Made by a program: the position numbers and the translations under genes. The notes below the pieces were generated by a model. The model was not told where the DNA came from and searched no databases. It was given only the letters and a program-made list of their open reading frames with translations. A stretch of DNA of 64,000 nucleotides from Thermothelomyces thermophilus ATCC 42464 (taxonomy: Eukaryota > Ascomycota > Sordariomycetes > Sordariales > Chaetomiaceae): positions 2,232,001-2,296,000 of the forward strand of contig NC_016477.1 in assembly GCF_000226095.1 (NCBI RefSeq). The letters are read 5' to 3'. Every line of letters begins with the position of its first letter. Within the stretch, counting starts at the first letter, position 1. This document shows positions 33,622 through 45,454 of the stretch, piece by piece.

Positions 33622-34078
33622 GATATCCCGTTGAAGGAATTCGTCCAGCTTAGTTAGCATCCGAGTGGTAACGTACATGTCCATGAAGCCCTGCATGATG
33701 CAGCACGGCACGCACATAGGACTATGGAAGGGAGAACTCGAAACTTGCAGAACCTATAATCAGACGCCAAACTAATAGGTGGCGTCGCGCTCCGTTTCAA
33801 TGGAGGAAAAAATCATGGTCTGAAGCTATACGTACACCACCAGATAACACACGCATCCCTCCATCCCTGTGGCGGAAGTCCCTGAAAGCATCCTTAGATC
33901 TCGAGGCAACCCTTCATCAGGCCCGGATGTACCACCCTCAGGTTTCGGAGGGGCACACCTATGGTGCTTGAGCATATTTTGCATCTTCCAAACATCATCA
34001 TCCTCCGTGATGCCATTTGGTAACTGTAGCCGTCTCCAGGAATAGAAGTCAACGATGTGTGTGATAAACTCAAGCCAA
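33622..34078. other. 3' flank of the peptidase gene
   Basis: No coding or RNA feature is visible before the tRNA at 34079. Confidence 0.5.
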
Positions 34079-34184
34079 GCCCGGTTAGCTCAGCTGGTTA
34101 GAGCGTCGTACTAATATTGTGGGCTTCCACGGTCCACTATATCATGTCATGCGAAGGTCAACAGTTCAATCCTGTTACTGGGCA
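34079..34184 (+). tRNA. tRNA-Ile(AAT) with a 32-nt intron
   Basis: The acceptor stem GCCCGGT pairs with ACTGGGC (one G-U), with discriminator A at 34184. The D arm is TTAGCTCAGCTGGTTAGAGC and the T arm AACAG-TTCAATC-CTGTT pairs fully. The anticodon loop CTAATA/A carries AAT. The intron (34117-34148) interrupts between positions 37 and 38, the canonical nuclear tRNA site. The anticodon stem TCGTA/TGCGA contains one G-T pair. Internal A and B boxes are intact. Confidence 0.93.
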
Positions 34185-34669
34185 TTGAAAGTGATTAATT
34201 TCGTACATTTTTTACCATTTCTTTTGCTGCTTGGTGGAGCAGCACAGGGAAAATGGATGGGCGGAGAACCTGACTCGTCATATTCTCTTCTGTGCGAATC
34301 TGCGTGAAGTACTTCCGAAAGCGCCCGGATTCGACCGAGTGAGTGATGGTTCACGTACTAGAGAAACGCAGCGAAGAGAAAGCCGAACATGGCGTTTTTC
34401 AGAAATTCGCTGTCTAATAGCTAAAACAACTCCTCCCGACGCGAGCTCGCTATGATGCTGAGAATCCAAAACACCAGACACCGTTGACCATCTACTCCTA
34501 GCAATGCTCCGAATGCATGCCTCATCAAAGTCTGTCAATCATGAGTCCATGAAAGGGTCGAGTTGCCATTGCCTGAATGGACCTCTGGCGCGATGCGTAT
34601 CTGCTGCAGTGCTCTTCCAAACCCCCCCCAAAACCTCCCCGAAATGTAGAGAAACGAGCTGGAGACGCC

Positions 34670-36165
34670 TCACGCAAGGGGCGCACAACTGAAGGGGTCC
34701 GAAACCATCCCGGTCTTGTACCGATGGTTCTGGGATACGGTCAGTTCTGGTGCTGCTATCCAAGGCAGAGGGGGAAGAAAGAATGATTACTCACGATGTC
34801 CCAGATGGCAGAATATGTCCCGACACCGAGCACGGCAATGCCCACGATAAAGGTGATAGCATTGGCAGCTGTTAAAGCCCAGTTTTTCCGCTCGTACCAC
34901 TTGCCCTCTTTAATGAACATGAACCACATTATGGCGGGGAAGTAGAAGCTGAAGCCCGACACGAAGAGCGAGGAGCAGATTGCCAGCAGGTCCGAGAAGA
35001 AGGGGACGGCGCCGGCAATGACCCACGCGAGCACGGTGAGGGCGGCAACCAGGCCGATCCACGTGGCCCAGCCCATGGGCGTGTTGACGTAGCGAATAAT
35101 GGAGTTCCTGAACACGCGCCCGTGGATGTAGCGAGCCACCACCGTCGTGTTGATGCTGCCCGAGATGAAGATGACGGGAATCGCGATGCCGAACGCCACC
35201 TTAGACACCAAGGGTCCCGCCGAGAGCAGGGCGGGCGACTGGACGTCGGGACCGACGAACGCGTACACGAGCGCGCCCGTGAGGGTGTAGAGGAAGATCT
35301 CAAAGACGCCGAGCGTCACGACCGCCTTGTCGTAGTCCTTGGGGGTGTGCATCTCGTCCATGAAGCTGAACTGGCACAGCGCGAAGCTGTAGGCAAAGAC
35401 GATGTTGCTGATGGCGATGAAGGCTTCCGCCAGCGACAGGTCCTCCTTTGGCCACGCGGACCAGGCAACGGACCCGACGCCGCCGGGCAAGTCGCCGGCG
35501 CGGACGCCGGTCGCGATGATGGTGATGAAGATGGCGGCGATGATGGACGCGAAGTCGATGTACCCGAGGATGGCCATCTCGGCAAAGCTGGGCGGGATGG
35601 CGACGAGGAACAGAATGATGCCCGAGACGACGGTAAAGACGACGGTGCAGGCGCCGTTTTCCGACAGGTTGCCGAACATGATGGCGCCCGTCAGGACGTG
35701 GGAGCCGGTCGTGAAGACGAGCTGCAGGACGAACATGACGCTGATGAACTCGTAGCCGAACCGGCCACACATCATGCGGCCCACGTCGGTGTAGTGCGAA
35801 ATGTCCGGGTACTTGAGCTTCATCTGGCCGATCACGTAGCTGGCGTACAGGGCGACGAGGCCGATCCCTACCGTGATGATGACTCCGGCCACCATCCCCA
35901 GGGTCGCGAAGGCGCCGGGGAGACTGAGGCTGCCCAGGGCGACCGCCGTCACGATCAGCACGATGGTGAGGCGCTTCCAGCCGAGGCGGTGGAAATGGGC
36001 CTCGCCCTCGGCCGCCTTTTGTTTCTCGTAGTCGCCCAGGGCCGCATGTCGCACTTCGCCCACTTCATCGTCAGACTGGGATTGCGACACTGGGTCCGGG
36101 CTGTCGAACATGTCGGCCTTCTTTTCCGGGGTCTTGGTGTCCGAGACGGGGGTTATAGACGCCAT
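34670..36165 (-). CDS. mtr: Neutral amino-acid permease, AAAP family, mtr-like
   Basis: Two exons (36165-34795 and 34729-34670) encode 476 aa. The intron is GTGAGT...CCCAG with a CTGAC branch site, and the short last exon encodes NHRYKTGMVSDPFSCAPLA. An acidic, Ser-rich cytosolic tail of ~65 residues precedes about 11 transmembrane helices, beginning at LGWKRLTIVLIVTAVALGSLS. The first helix pair carries the SLSLPGAFATLGMVAG signature of AAAP proton-coupled transporters, and SFALCQFSFMDEMHTPKDY matches the central substrate-path helix and loop of the Neurospora mtr permease (neutral aliphatic and aromatic amino acids). It acts at the plasma membrane. The exact substrate range cannot be read from sequence. 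Upstream, a long CT-rich leader with TTCCC repeats precedes the start. Confidence 0.88.
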
Positions 36166-37445
36166 GCTGAAGGATGTTTTTTTTTTTGCCTTTTGCAGCG
36201 TCCGAGGCCGTCTTTATCTGTCACCTCCCGTCACAGTCCGTAAACTGGCGTGTTGAACGCAGGTCAGGCAAGGCGCGGTGGCTGTCGGGAAGGGAAGGGA
36301 AGGGAAGGGAAGGGAAGGGAAGGGGAGAGGCCGGATGAACCAAGACCAGAGTTCCTTCCGGGCCTGGCCTTATGAAGGGGGGGAAAGGGGAGGGGGAGGG
36401 GTAGAAGGTGGAAGGGGAGCGAAAAGGATATTTCTCGCGTCCTCAAAAGGCCAGCTACCCAAGCCCTGGGGCAAGAAGGAAACAGGGAGGGGGGTCGAAA
36501 TCGAAGAAAGGGAAGACAGGTAGAAGGAAGGCGACTTTCAGCACGTCTTTAAAAAAAAAAAGGCCCAGATCTGCAAACCACCATCCGGGCCAAGAGTCCG
36601 ACTATCAATTGCCCGCGAATCCCTGCTTTGGCCGCCGCCGCCGCCGCCTTGTTTTGGTTGAGGTCCTATCCGGAACCCTCGGCACGGCGTGTTTGCCATT
36701 GCCTTGCCCCCTTCGTCCGATGGACTGCCTTGATGTGGCCGTCATGACCAAGATCCTCGACTGGTATTGCGCGGCACATCTCCCCATGCGAAGTCATGTG
36801 GCAGCACTGCTCTCTCTCCAGACCCCAGATTCCTGGCCCTCGGACGAGTTGCTCGCAGGCGAGGCACGATAGGTGGTTGGTCCCTGTACCTGGCACGGTT
36901 TTCCCACGCCGTCATCCTATCCTCCGCTCGCTTCTAGAAGCTTGTTCATTCTTGATCGCTTCCATTTGCGGACTTGTGGGGGCGTGGCAAGGATGGCCAA
37001 GGTTGGGGCGATATTATGTGAAAGTGACTGTCATCAGTCGCCGCAAAGCCTCGGTCCTATCGCTGGGCTTCGTTTGATATTCGCTGGCTGCGATTCATGC
37101 CCCCGCGGGCGTGTGGAGTCGAGCGGTTGGTGGACACACTCGTACATTGTAATTTACATACGCGTTATCCGAATTTGCAGATTCCTCGACTGCGTCGTGT
37201 TGTACACTAGTGTCTCTGCAAGTACGCGTGCAATGCGGGAGAAAAGGAACGACAACCTGCCCACCTCGGCACATTCCGCCCGCCACCTTGCGGCGCTCAG
37301 GGACGCTTACTCAAATTGGCGAACGACCCAACGCTAAAAAGCTTAATGCCCGGTAGTTGACGCCCAGATCGAAAGCCGCAATGACGTGCACTGGCGCTCT
37401 GCATAACATCGTTAGAACACGCGCCGCTTCAGCGGATGAAGCCCT
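36166..37445. promoter_or_regulatory. Upstream region of the permease gene
   Basis: The first 400 bp are CT-rich on the coding strand with A/T homopolymers (near 36178 and 36551) and the GGGAA repeat. The rest holds no supported gene; a 154-codon plus-strand frame at 36408-36872 is low-complexity and looks accidental. Confidence 0.5.
36287..36325. repeat. (GGGAA)n microsatellite in the mtr-like promoter
   Basis: Seven to eight tandem GGGAA units on the plus strand, i.e. TTCCC on the coding strand of the permease, 122-160 nt upstream of its ATG. CT-rich blocks near transcription starts are common in fungal promoters. The G-tracts could form a quadruplex. Confidence 0.85.
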
Positions 37446-37823
37446 CTAGGGATAGTTTCGATAAACATAACGGACGATTGCGGGATTTGATGCTTGAACC
37501 TGGGAACTCCACGGCTCCATCCATTCGGTGAACGCCGGGCTACCTCCGAGCATTCGAGTGCATCTACTCCACATCTCAACCAAGGTGGATAATCGCCAGC
37601 GCATTGGTTGGCCAACTTGGACGAAGACAGGTTTCATCATCTCCAGCAGAGCGGAGAACGTGAACAGGTCTCGCGCAGGGAACGCCGCAGGGAAAAGGTA
37701 CACCGCCAGGAAGGCGACCATGGAAAGAAACACAAAAGGAAAAAAGACTCTGAAACACAGGAGCGGCTTTGACTCAGGCATACTGTACAATGCAAGAGAC
37801 TGATCTGCTTGCGAGGTCGCCAT
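37446..37823 (-). CDS. Possible small membrane protein
   Basis: Intronless open frame of 125 aa. It begins MATSQADQSLALYSM, then a strongly hydrophobic segment (FRVFFPFVFLSMVAFLAVYLFPAAF, about residues 27-51) that could span a membrane once, followed by an amphipathic region (LLEMMKPVFVQVGQPMRWRLSTLVEMW). I do not recognise a family. It is listed because the hydrophobic segment and the continuous frame are better than the noise around them, but a chance frame remains quite possible. Confidence 0.3.
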   Translation of the reverse strand: MATSQADQSLALYSMPESKPLLCFRVFFPFVFLSMVAFLAVYLFPAAFPARDLFTFSALLEMMKPVFVQVGQPMRWRLSTLVEMWSRCTRMLGGSPAFTEWMEPWSSQVQASNPAIVRYVYRNYP

Positions 37824-38572
37824 GTCGCCAGTTCTGATTAGGCAATGTCGTTCATACAACTGGCACTAACGGTGTAGATCGGCAACTGGGAAACTCGGCC
37901 GTTGTCGTCCTTTGCACAACGCCGCAAATTGCCGAGTGAGTCGGTTCCGCAGTGCGCACTATTGGCCCGGGATGGGAGCCAACTGAGAACACTCGGTGAC
38001 GAATCTGGCCAAGCCAGCATTTCCCGGGTTGAAGTCGAACTGCGCAGGACTTGGTGCGGAGCACGGAGTATTTGGGTGTTGCGATTTGTGTGGGTGGTTG
38101 GGGGGCCACCCCCGGCGCTTGAAAATTGGAATTTTGTAACCCTAACCCAGCCACCAGTACCCGATGCACCAGCAATAGAGCAAATTCTGGCTGTGCTTGG
38201 ACATTGAAGCTGTGGCGCACAACATCAGCCCCACTTGAGCCCCGAACGGCAAGTAAACAAACGCGATGCAGCTGTCCAATCACCATCGTTCCTCAGTAAT
38301 CGGTCCTTGAGATCTCCTTTCCAACATCGTCTCGAGTCCAGCAGGCGCAAAGCTTCAATCGCCTAGTCACCAATTGAGGAGAGCTTCCTTGATCATTAGC
38401 TAGCTCTGCCACGTCTCTTCCAACACGCGCTGTCACCGCAGCGGAAAAAGGGCCTCTGGCGACACCTTTCGACCGACCAGGAACGCGCCCGCATCATACA
38501 CCCGACTGCTCCCCATCGCGACCGGAGACGTACCCCCCGAGGGAGCGACGCGCTTCCGACAACTGCGTTGGC
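37824..38572. promoter_or_regulatory. Upstream region of BIR1
   Basis: About 750 bp with no supported gene; it includes the BIR1 promoter. The ACGGAGTA word near 38055 is a partial match to the recurring TACGGAGTA motif. Confidence 0.45.
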
Positions 38573-41281
38573 ATGGAACCCACCGACAGATACTTCATTT
38601 TTGAAAATCGCCTCGACTCGTTTCGAGTCCCCCAAGTTGTTTCATCCAAGGGCAAGGCTGCAAAGACGCTTGCCTGGCCACACAAGACTCTCTCACCAGT
38701 CGCTGTAGGTTCCCCCCTAGCGAAACATGGCACAGGACTTGACTCACGCGTCGAGGCAGCTTGCGAAAGCCGGTTTCTTTTACGAGCCGCACCTCAAGAG
38801 TCCCGACAATGTGGTGTGCTTTTTGTGCGAGAAGTCGCTCGATGGGTGGGAAGAGAATGACAACCCGGTGGGGGAGCACCTGAAGCATTCGCCAACTTGC
38901 GGCTGGGCGATTATGGCGGCAATCGAGGCCGGATATGGGAATTATGGGAAATTACACCCCCTCGACCCTGCCATGGTGGAAGCGCGGAAGGCGACATTCG
39001 CCGGCAGGTGGCCGTACGAGTCGAAGAAGGGTTTCAAATGCAAGACGAAGAAGGTAGGCAGGCACTCTCGGATCCAGGACTGGAAAGCATGGCTAAACCA
39101 AAGCTACAGCTGGTCGAGGGTGGTTGGAAGTACACCCCGTCGCTCGAGGCTGATGACATGACGACCTGTGCTTACTGCGATCTCGCGCTCGAGGGTTGGG
39201 AATCCGACGACAATCCATTGTAGGTGGCGCATCTGTGTCGGCGATGGTAGCATACTAAATCCCAATACAGTGACGAGCACTACAAACGCAAACCGGACTG
39301 TCTCTTCTTTGCACTCATCAATCAGTATCCCGCCCCAAAGAAAGGAAGGGGGAGGGCAGCTAGAAGCTCCAAACCCTCTCGACTCTCAGTACAGTCTGTT
39401 GCCACCGTTGCAACAACAGTGTCGGATCTCACCTCTACGGCCGACATCTCTGCCGACCACGACGACAGTGTTATGACCACTGCATCTACAATGACACAAG
39501 GAGGGAGAAAAACAGCGAAGGGGCGCAAACCTGTTACTGGCAAGGGACGAAAGACCAAGGCAAAGAAAGAAGAGGCCGTCGATATCTTGGAGGATGGAGG
39601 ACAGGAGCTCCAACAACAAAGTGGTGCAAGAGGCCACAAGCGTGCCAGCGACGCTATGGAGGACCCGTCCGTTGTCAATGCGGAGGCGCCAGCTTCCAAG
39701 AAGCGAGCCACGAAGGCAAGGGCAAGCATGGCTGTCAATACCTCGTCGATTATTGACGCCGATATGGGCGATGCCCTTCCTGCTAAGCAACCGGCTTCGA
39801 GGAAGAGAGCCTCGGCTTCAACAGCGAAAACTAAGCGGATGACTTCGCGGGCATCCATTACGTCCCAAGCATCAACCGCATCCCTACGCGCTCAGATGCC
39901 CGATGACGACGAGCTCGAGCGCCAACTTGAAGCCGACTTGGAACGCTACAACAGCGATGCCGATGGGATCTCCGTGGAACAAATCCCTCCGCCGGCTAGG
40001 GGACGGCCCAAGAAGGCCACCACCGCACGCAAAGTCAGTGTTCAGAAGAAGAAGAAAGCCGAACATGATTCTCGCGCCATGCTTGACCCAACGCCAATGG
40101 TACCAAATGACGCCGAGATTGAGGCCGACTTTGAGGCGATACAGGCTGGGATGGAAGTGGAGCAAATCGCAGCTGCAGGGACTCTCGCGGTACCAAAGAA
40201 GGGCCGCAAAGCCGGGACCCGAAAGGTCTCGAGACAGATTAGCAAGGTGAAGGAGCCCGTACCTCCCTCCGAACCAGCTGAGGCGGAAGAAGTACGAGCT
40301 CTTGAACAAGCTCAGGCTAGGGATATTGACGCCCCACAACCGCAACCGGACGTGGAGATGGTGCCGGCAGAGGATCCCGATGTCAGTACAGAGACCGTGC
40401 TGACGAAGCCTGTCGCTCCCCCCAGCAACGAGAAGCGAAGGCGAGGGCGGCCATCCAAGAAGTCAACAGCCTCACAGGCCTCCGTTGAAGATCTAGCGCC
40501 GCGCCCGTCCATGGAGGCGTCCGGGAAGGTCGCAGCCACACAGCCTCGAGAGTCTATACCCGCGCCAACGGACCCGCCAGATGCCATCTTCAGGAAGCTA
40601 GCTCCTGACTCTTCCCTGAACTCGGCTCGGAGCCAACTTCCCGCCTCAGTCCCGGCAACAACAACGACGCCGCAGAAATCTTCCAAGACTCTTCCAGCAC
40701 CGCCTTCATCTTCTAGCCGCCTTCCGCAACCCCCCTCGACTCCCCGAACCCGCCCCAGCCTCTCGGCGCGCTCCAACAACCAAACTACCGGCACAACCCG
40801 CACCCGGTCCTCCCCCCAATCCTCCGACGCCGAGAATCAACCCCCGACCTCCCTCCAGCCAGCAGCGAGCGTGCTCCCAAAGCGCGTCGTCCTCGCCCCG
40901 CTCGACACCGCCGTCGCCCAGACCCCCAACCGCAACTCCCCATCCAGGCGCAACATCATATCTGGCCTGCAAAGCAGCCACCCCTGGGAGCCGGCCGATT
41001 TGGACTTGCTCTTCTCGTCCTCGCCCGTCAGGAGCCCCCACGATGGCGAGGATGACAAGGAAAACGGCCATAGCGGCCAACGGGGCGTCGCGAAGCTGCT
41101 GCGGAAGGGTGCCGAGCTGACTAGTCCTGAGAAGCGCATGACGGTGGAGGAGTGGATCTATCATAATGCCGGGCTGGCGGAGCAGAAGCTGAAGCGGGAA
41201 TGCGAAGCGATGGTGGCGGCATTCGAGGCCGAGGGCATGAGGGCGTTGAAGGTTCTGGAGGGGCTTGTTGTTGAAGCATAG
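38573..41281 (+). CDS. BIR1: BIR-domain protein Bir1/survivin (chromosomal passenger complex)
   Basis: Four exons (38573-38704, 38760-39053, 39110-39219, 39271-41281) encode 848 aa. Two N-terminal BIR domains are complete: VCFLCEKSLDGWEENDNP...EHLKHSPTC and TCAYCDLALEGWESDDNP...EHYKRKPDC, each with the C-x2-C...H-x6-C zinc set. Intron 1 (55 nt) was placed so that KTLSPVA joins LAKAGFFYEP, matching the family spacing. A start at the ATG inside that intron (38727) would leave BIR1 truncated. A long disordered Ser/Thr/Lys/Pro region follows, with AT-hook-like RGRPKK and RRGRPSKK motifs, then a conserved C-terminal helix (MTVEEWIYHNAGLAEQKLKRECEAMVAAFE) likely to bind INCENP/Borealin-type partners. 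Bir1 tethers Aurora B to centromeres. SP/TP sites abound in the middle, consistent with CDK control. Confidence 0.92.
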
Positions 41282-41959
41282 AGTTGGCTCGACTGTCAGA
41301 CATGGAGGGCGGCATAAGTCGAGGTGTGGGGAGATGGAGGTCATTGTCAAAGGGTGCCTTGTCGAGTGTGTTATTACCAAATCTGCCATAGGGTTTTGTT
41401 GTGCTACTGTGATAGGGTTGCTGGGTACTCGGTTTGTTGGTGTTGGATTTGCTGCTCTTGGTCTAATCGAGCTTCGTTCTTGAGCCGCTCTCTTTCCCAC
41501 GTTATCCCCGATTCTTGCTTCCTCTACTGAGTGATCCCTTTATCGCAGGTCCGCTGTGATTTTGATTCTTTTTAGAAGCTGAGACTCTTTGAGCAACAGT
41601 TGGGTTAGGAACATTAACACGGCGGATGGTCTCACGGATGAACGGAATCCCACTCTTCTACCCAATGCAACTGACGTATATTTGTTTAGGGCGCTTAGGT
41701 ATAGTCGGACGAGTAGAAGAGCGTGCATCTAGGGTTGTGATAATTAAACCGCGACCGTCGAGCACCCGAAGCGGCCAGTATCATCATCAGAAGCCGTCTT
41801 CGTCGACACATCAACACCACATCCGGATCCCTGACCATTGAGCCGCTACGGACACCTTGCGTATCCTTCAAGCAGGGGGCGAAAGTCCAGGTCGACATCA
41901 ATCCCCCTCCTTCTCCTAACGCCAACTCCGATCCTTCCATCTACCCGTCGTACCTTCTT
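41282..41959. other. Convergent 3' intergenic region
   Basis: Between BIR1 and the PMP3-like gene, both ending here. No further feature recognised. Confidence 0.5.
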
Positions 41960-42556
41960 CTACTTTGAGACGAGATACATGGCGTGGAGTACACCTGGGA
42001 TCCTGGTAGGTGATTCAACAGCGTCAGCAAAGCGGATTTCCGCCTATTCTTCACCCTCGAAGACCCACTTGGTCAAGGCGTTTGCATATTAAATATTAGG
42101 GAGCAAACAGCTGTACAAGCAGGCCGGGGAAGGGTTCACGTACCAGCCCAGAAGGGTCAACAGAACGTTCAGCCCAAAATCCGCGTTGGTTCCGCGTCTC
42201 AGATACACCGCCAGCGGAGGAACGAAGAAGGAGGTCACGTAGAGGACGCCCTTGCGCGTCTTGTGTCCCATCTTGGCAGATGCCGAAGCCGTAATAGGGT
42301 CGGATACCGTCTTGAGGAAGAGGCGCGCCGTCACTTCTTGGCTCGGGGTAGGCGGTGTCTCTGTGATGGGCGGGGCGGTCGTGACAGTGGCGTTCTTGTT
42401 GGGAGTGTCAGACTGGGGACACACTGTGGCGTCAGGTTGCTGGCTCGAGGTGGTGTTGTCGGAGAAGGCGTCGGTTGGGGTTGTCGGGACGGAGCCCGGT
42501 GTTGCCGGCGTCAATACTTCAGTGGCTGCTCTTGGGGCTGTGGCTACAGGGTTCAT
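41960..42556 (-). CDS. PMP3: PMP3/RCI2-type proteolipid with long N-terminal extension
   Basis: Two exons (42556-42144 and 42002-41960) encode 151 aa. The last ~56 residues are a full Pmp3 domain: KTRKGVLYVTSFFVPPLAVYL, GTNADFGLNVLLTLLGW|IPGVLHAMYLVSK, two transmembrane helices joined by a short loop. The intron falls in the Trp codon of LLGW (GTACGT...ACCAG). Pmp3 proteins modulate plasma-membrane potential and salt tolerance and are normally about 55 aa. Here about 94 Thr/Pro/Ser-rich residues precede the domain. An internal ATG (MGHKTRKG, residue 95) would give a standard-length protein, so two start sites are conceivable; the upstream one is the first ATG in the frame. Confidence 0.85.
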
Positions 42557-43744
42557 GAGGAAGAAGCGTTAGTGGTGTCTTGATGGCGGGAAGTGTAATT
42601 ATTATTTGTTTGGCTGCAGCAGATTTGCAAAGCCCGCCGCGACAGGATGGGGTTGTGTTCAGAGATGCTGCAATGTTTATAATAATAGTCAAAGTCGAAG
42701 CCCAAGGGAACCAGAAGCTCAAGTGAACCAATGCACGGAGTTTGAGTTTTATAATATAGGATAGAAGTTGTAAGGTGCCTTCCCAAAACATTGGAGTGTT
42801 TTGGAAAGTGAAAGGAAAGGCAGGAGCAGACAGATTCATAATCATGTGGATGAAGTGATCCGAAGCCACCACGGACAGAGTTTGTGCTAAACGCTCTTGC
42901 TTCCATATTATATCAATCCGTTCCGGTTCGCAGATGCTGTTCCACACCTTCACTAAGCAAGTCAGGGGAAGTTTCCTGACCCTTCGGTCAGTCATTGAGA
43001 TGGGTGAGCAGTTTCCAACCAGCAGCAGAAGTACCTGGGTATGAAATCCTGCCCTACGAAAATTTCACCTGGCCTTGCGAGCACTCGTTACAAATTCCAG
43101 AAAGCGTAACTTGAGCGTTAGTGACACCCAGGGCAGTACTGCCTAATCCTACGGCTCTTGCATCTGTGTTAACGAAGGTGGTTGCACCTTGTTCGAGATC
43201 CAAGTAGAGTCTGGGGTGCGTCAATACCGAGGTGTGATAGGACGGAGGCGAGAGAACCTCTTTGGAGACGGGTAGTACCAGCCTCTCGGAAGGTTTTGAG
43301 GAGAATGGACATATTAGAGGCCTGAGATATGGGGTGATGATAGGTGGCCGAACCTTGAGGCAGTTACTCGCTAATTACTTTATCACCGAGTTGGACCGAC
43401 GTTTTTGTTGGTGGTTTTCTAATTATACGGAGCAGACCGCCGTTGCATCCCGCAGCGTGTGACGCGAATGGTTTGGAAGGGCAGGCTAAGAAGTAGAAGA
43501 GTGCTCTCTCTACCGAAGCCAACACGTCTCTGTTTATTATTAACGTTATGCTGTTTGCCGAGCCCATATGATAACCCGAGCTAAAAAAAGAAAAAAAATA
43601 AACAACGCCACTCACCGGTCTAGTCCTGTACCCGAGTGCCATCATCATGCCACACAAATTACGTACATACATATACATATAAGAAGACATGCTCTTTTTG
43701 CTAACCAGTCATAACGCTCAAGAAAGGGTTTCTCTTCACGGCCC
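42557..43744. promoter_or_regulatory. Upstream region of the PMP3-like gene and TAM41 3' flank
   Basis: About 1.2 kb without a supported gene. The left part must carry the PMP3 promoter and 5' UTR. A TACGTACATACATATACATA-like stretch lies near 43662. Confidence 0.45.
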
Positions 43745-45454
43745 CTATGCGCTGCCATCGCTGCCGCTTGTGCTTTCGGGGCCATTGGCGGCATTTTCCT
43801 TTTCTGCCCGCCTGCCCTGACGGTATTTGTCTATCTTCTCCCGCAAGTACCGCCACGTACGCCGGAACCCGCTGGTCAGGGGCCCCTTGAGAGACTGTGT
43901 GGTTGCTGGCCAGCCGATGGTCTGCTTGATGACGGTCCGGATGTAGTTGCGGAGTTCGACGGGATCGTCCTGGGCGATGCGCCGTTCAAACCCGCCTCCT
44001 TCGCGTCTCTTGAACGCGACGGAGTCTTCATGCTTGCTCTCGTCCATCATTTTGCGGAACTCTTCCGACGGGATGGCCAGCTTCTTTTGGTATTGGAAAT
44101 ACAGACGGGACCGAAACGCTTTGGGCAAGCGCCGCACCATGTTGCCTCGCCTGACGGGGTCCATATCCTGTGCAAGCCTGAGGTTCTTGGTCTCGTCCCA
44201 GATCCAGTCCTTTGCGCTGACGCCGGGGTCGTTGAAGGCTACATTGGGCAGCGTTTCGATGAGGGGCAAGTAGAGACGCCGGAAGTTGGCCATGTTGTTG
44301 CCCACAATGTTTTTAACCTTCCGTGGGTTCTCGGTGGGTAGCGCCATGCGCGGGTCGCCGAGGTAGCTGATGCCGGCGATCGTACCGTACAGCTCCTCCT
44401 CCGTGAAATTCGGCGGGAGCAGCAACAGCGCTGTTCGTAAGGCCGAGAGAAGGTTCATCTGGTTCGCTAGTCTGATTTTCGGGTCGTCCCGGAGAATCTT
44501 GACCGGCTTATGCAGCCTCCCCGCCAGGTAGAGCGTGTCCCACTGTGTCAGGTCCTTCTCCAGGGTGTTTAGTTGCACCACGCCGTACTTGATCAGGATG
44601 CCGTTGACGACGACATACGGGTTGAAGTAGACACCCGCGCCCAGCCTATCCTGAACATACGAGACAGCACCGGAACCGAGGCTGGCGAGCGAAGAGTAGT
44701 GGTCCCGATGCTGTTTCATGTTTAGAGAGTGCCAGTGTTGTGTGTGCGAGACACCGAAAATGAAATCAATCATCTTTGGCGTGCCGTCCTGAGCTCTCTG
44801 CACGGCGAGCGGCGCCTTCGGATGTACCGAGCGAATCTCTTCCTCGGTGGCGGTCTTGCCGCTAGGCTTAGACTGAGGGAACACACCGGAGCCGTAGGCA
44901 AAAGCATAGCGGATCGGAGCGCGGAACTGCCAGGGTATTGCTTTTAAGACTTCCTTGAACTCTGCATCGAAGGGGATGTGCTGGTTGACGCCAAAGTTGG
45001 CATGAGGAAGGTCTCTGAACGATTCGACCTTCATGTTCGGGTCGTACTCCCAATCCTGAACATCGCTGACTACCGAGGAGCCGGCGATGGACGAGGTGGT
45101 AGCTTCTTTCGCCAGCCCTTGAGCCGATTTGGCGTCCGTCCTTGCCGTGGCGGCAGCCGAGTCTGCCGCCGCATCGTGCCGGGCACTTTCCTGAGCTTCA
45201 TTCGCATGCACGCCGCCAGCGCCGTCGTTCCGCGTCGTACCGTAATTGCGCGCAGGAACCAGCGGGTAGCCTAACTGGACCGCCGAAGAGGCTTTGACAT
45301 ACGGGGTGAAGACCAGGCGCAGCGGCCTCGAGCGAGGCGCGAGGCGACTCTGTTGGAGTTTGGTGAGCTATGACGTTCCGAGAGCAATTGAACGGGGAAT
45401 CAACGGGGAATTGGGGCTTACCAGCACCGCGGCGGGGATGCGGCCGCGAACCAT
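43745..45454 (-). CDS. TAM41: Mitochondrial CDP-DAG synthase Tam41/Mmp37
   Basis: Two exons (45454-45422 and 45367-43745) encode 551 aa. Exon 1 gives MVRGRIPAAVL and exon 2 continues with an Arg/Leu/Ser-rich presequence (LQQSRLAPRSRPLRLVF), an evident mitochondrial targeting signal. The catalytic domain starts near FGVNQHIPFDAEF and includes YAFAYGSGVF, the glycine-serine nucleotidyltransferase motif (GSG), with the metal-binding acidic residues in MIDFIFGVSHTQHWHSLN, which is the best-conserved block of the family. GSGAVSYVQDRLGAGVYFNPYV and GISYLGDPRM are also typical. Tam41 makes CDP-diacylglycerol from phosphatidic acid on the matrix side of the inner membrane, the first step to cardiolipin. 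The C-terminal tail is basic then acidic and variable. Confidence 0.93.

Noticed and set aside
35122-36243. 373-codon plus-strand frame opposite the permease
   Set aside because: Composition is Asp/Glu/Gly/His-rich, the mirror of a transmembrane protein; no domain.
38727-39161. ATG at 38727 as the BIR1 start
   Set aside because: It would lose the first part of the BIR1 domain; splicing from 38573 restores the family spacing exactly.
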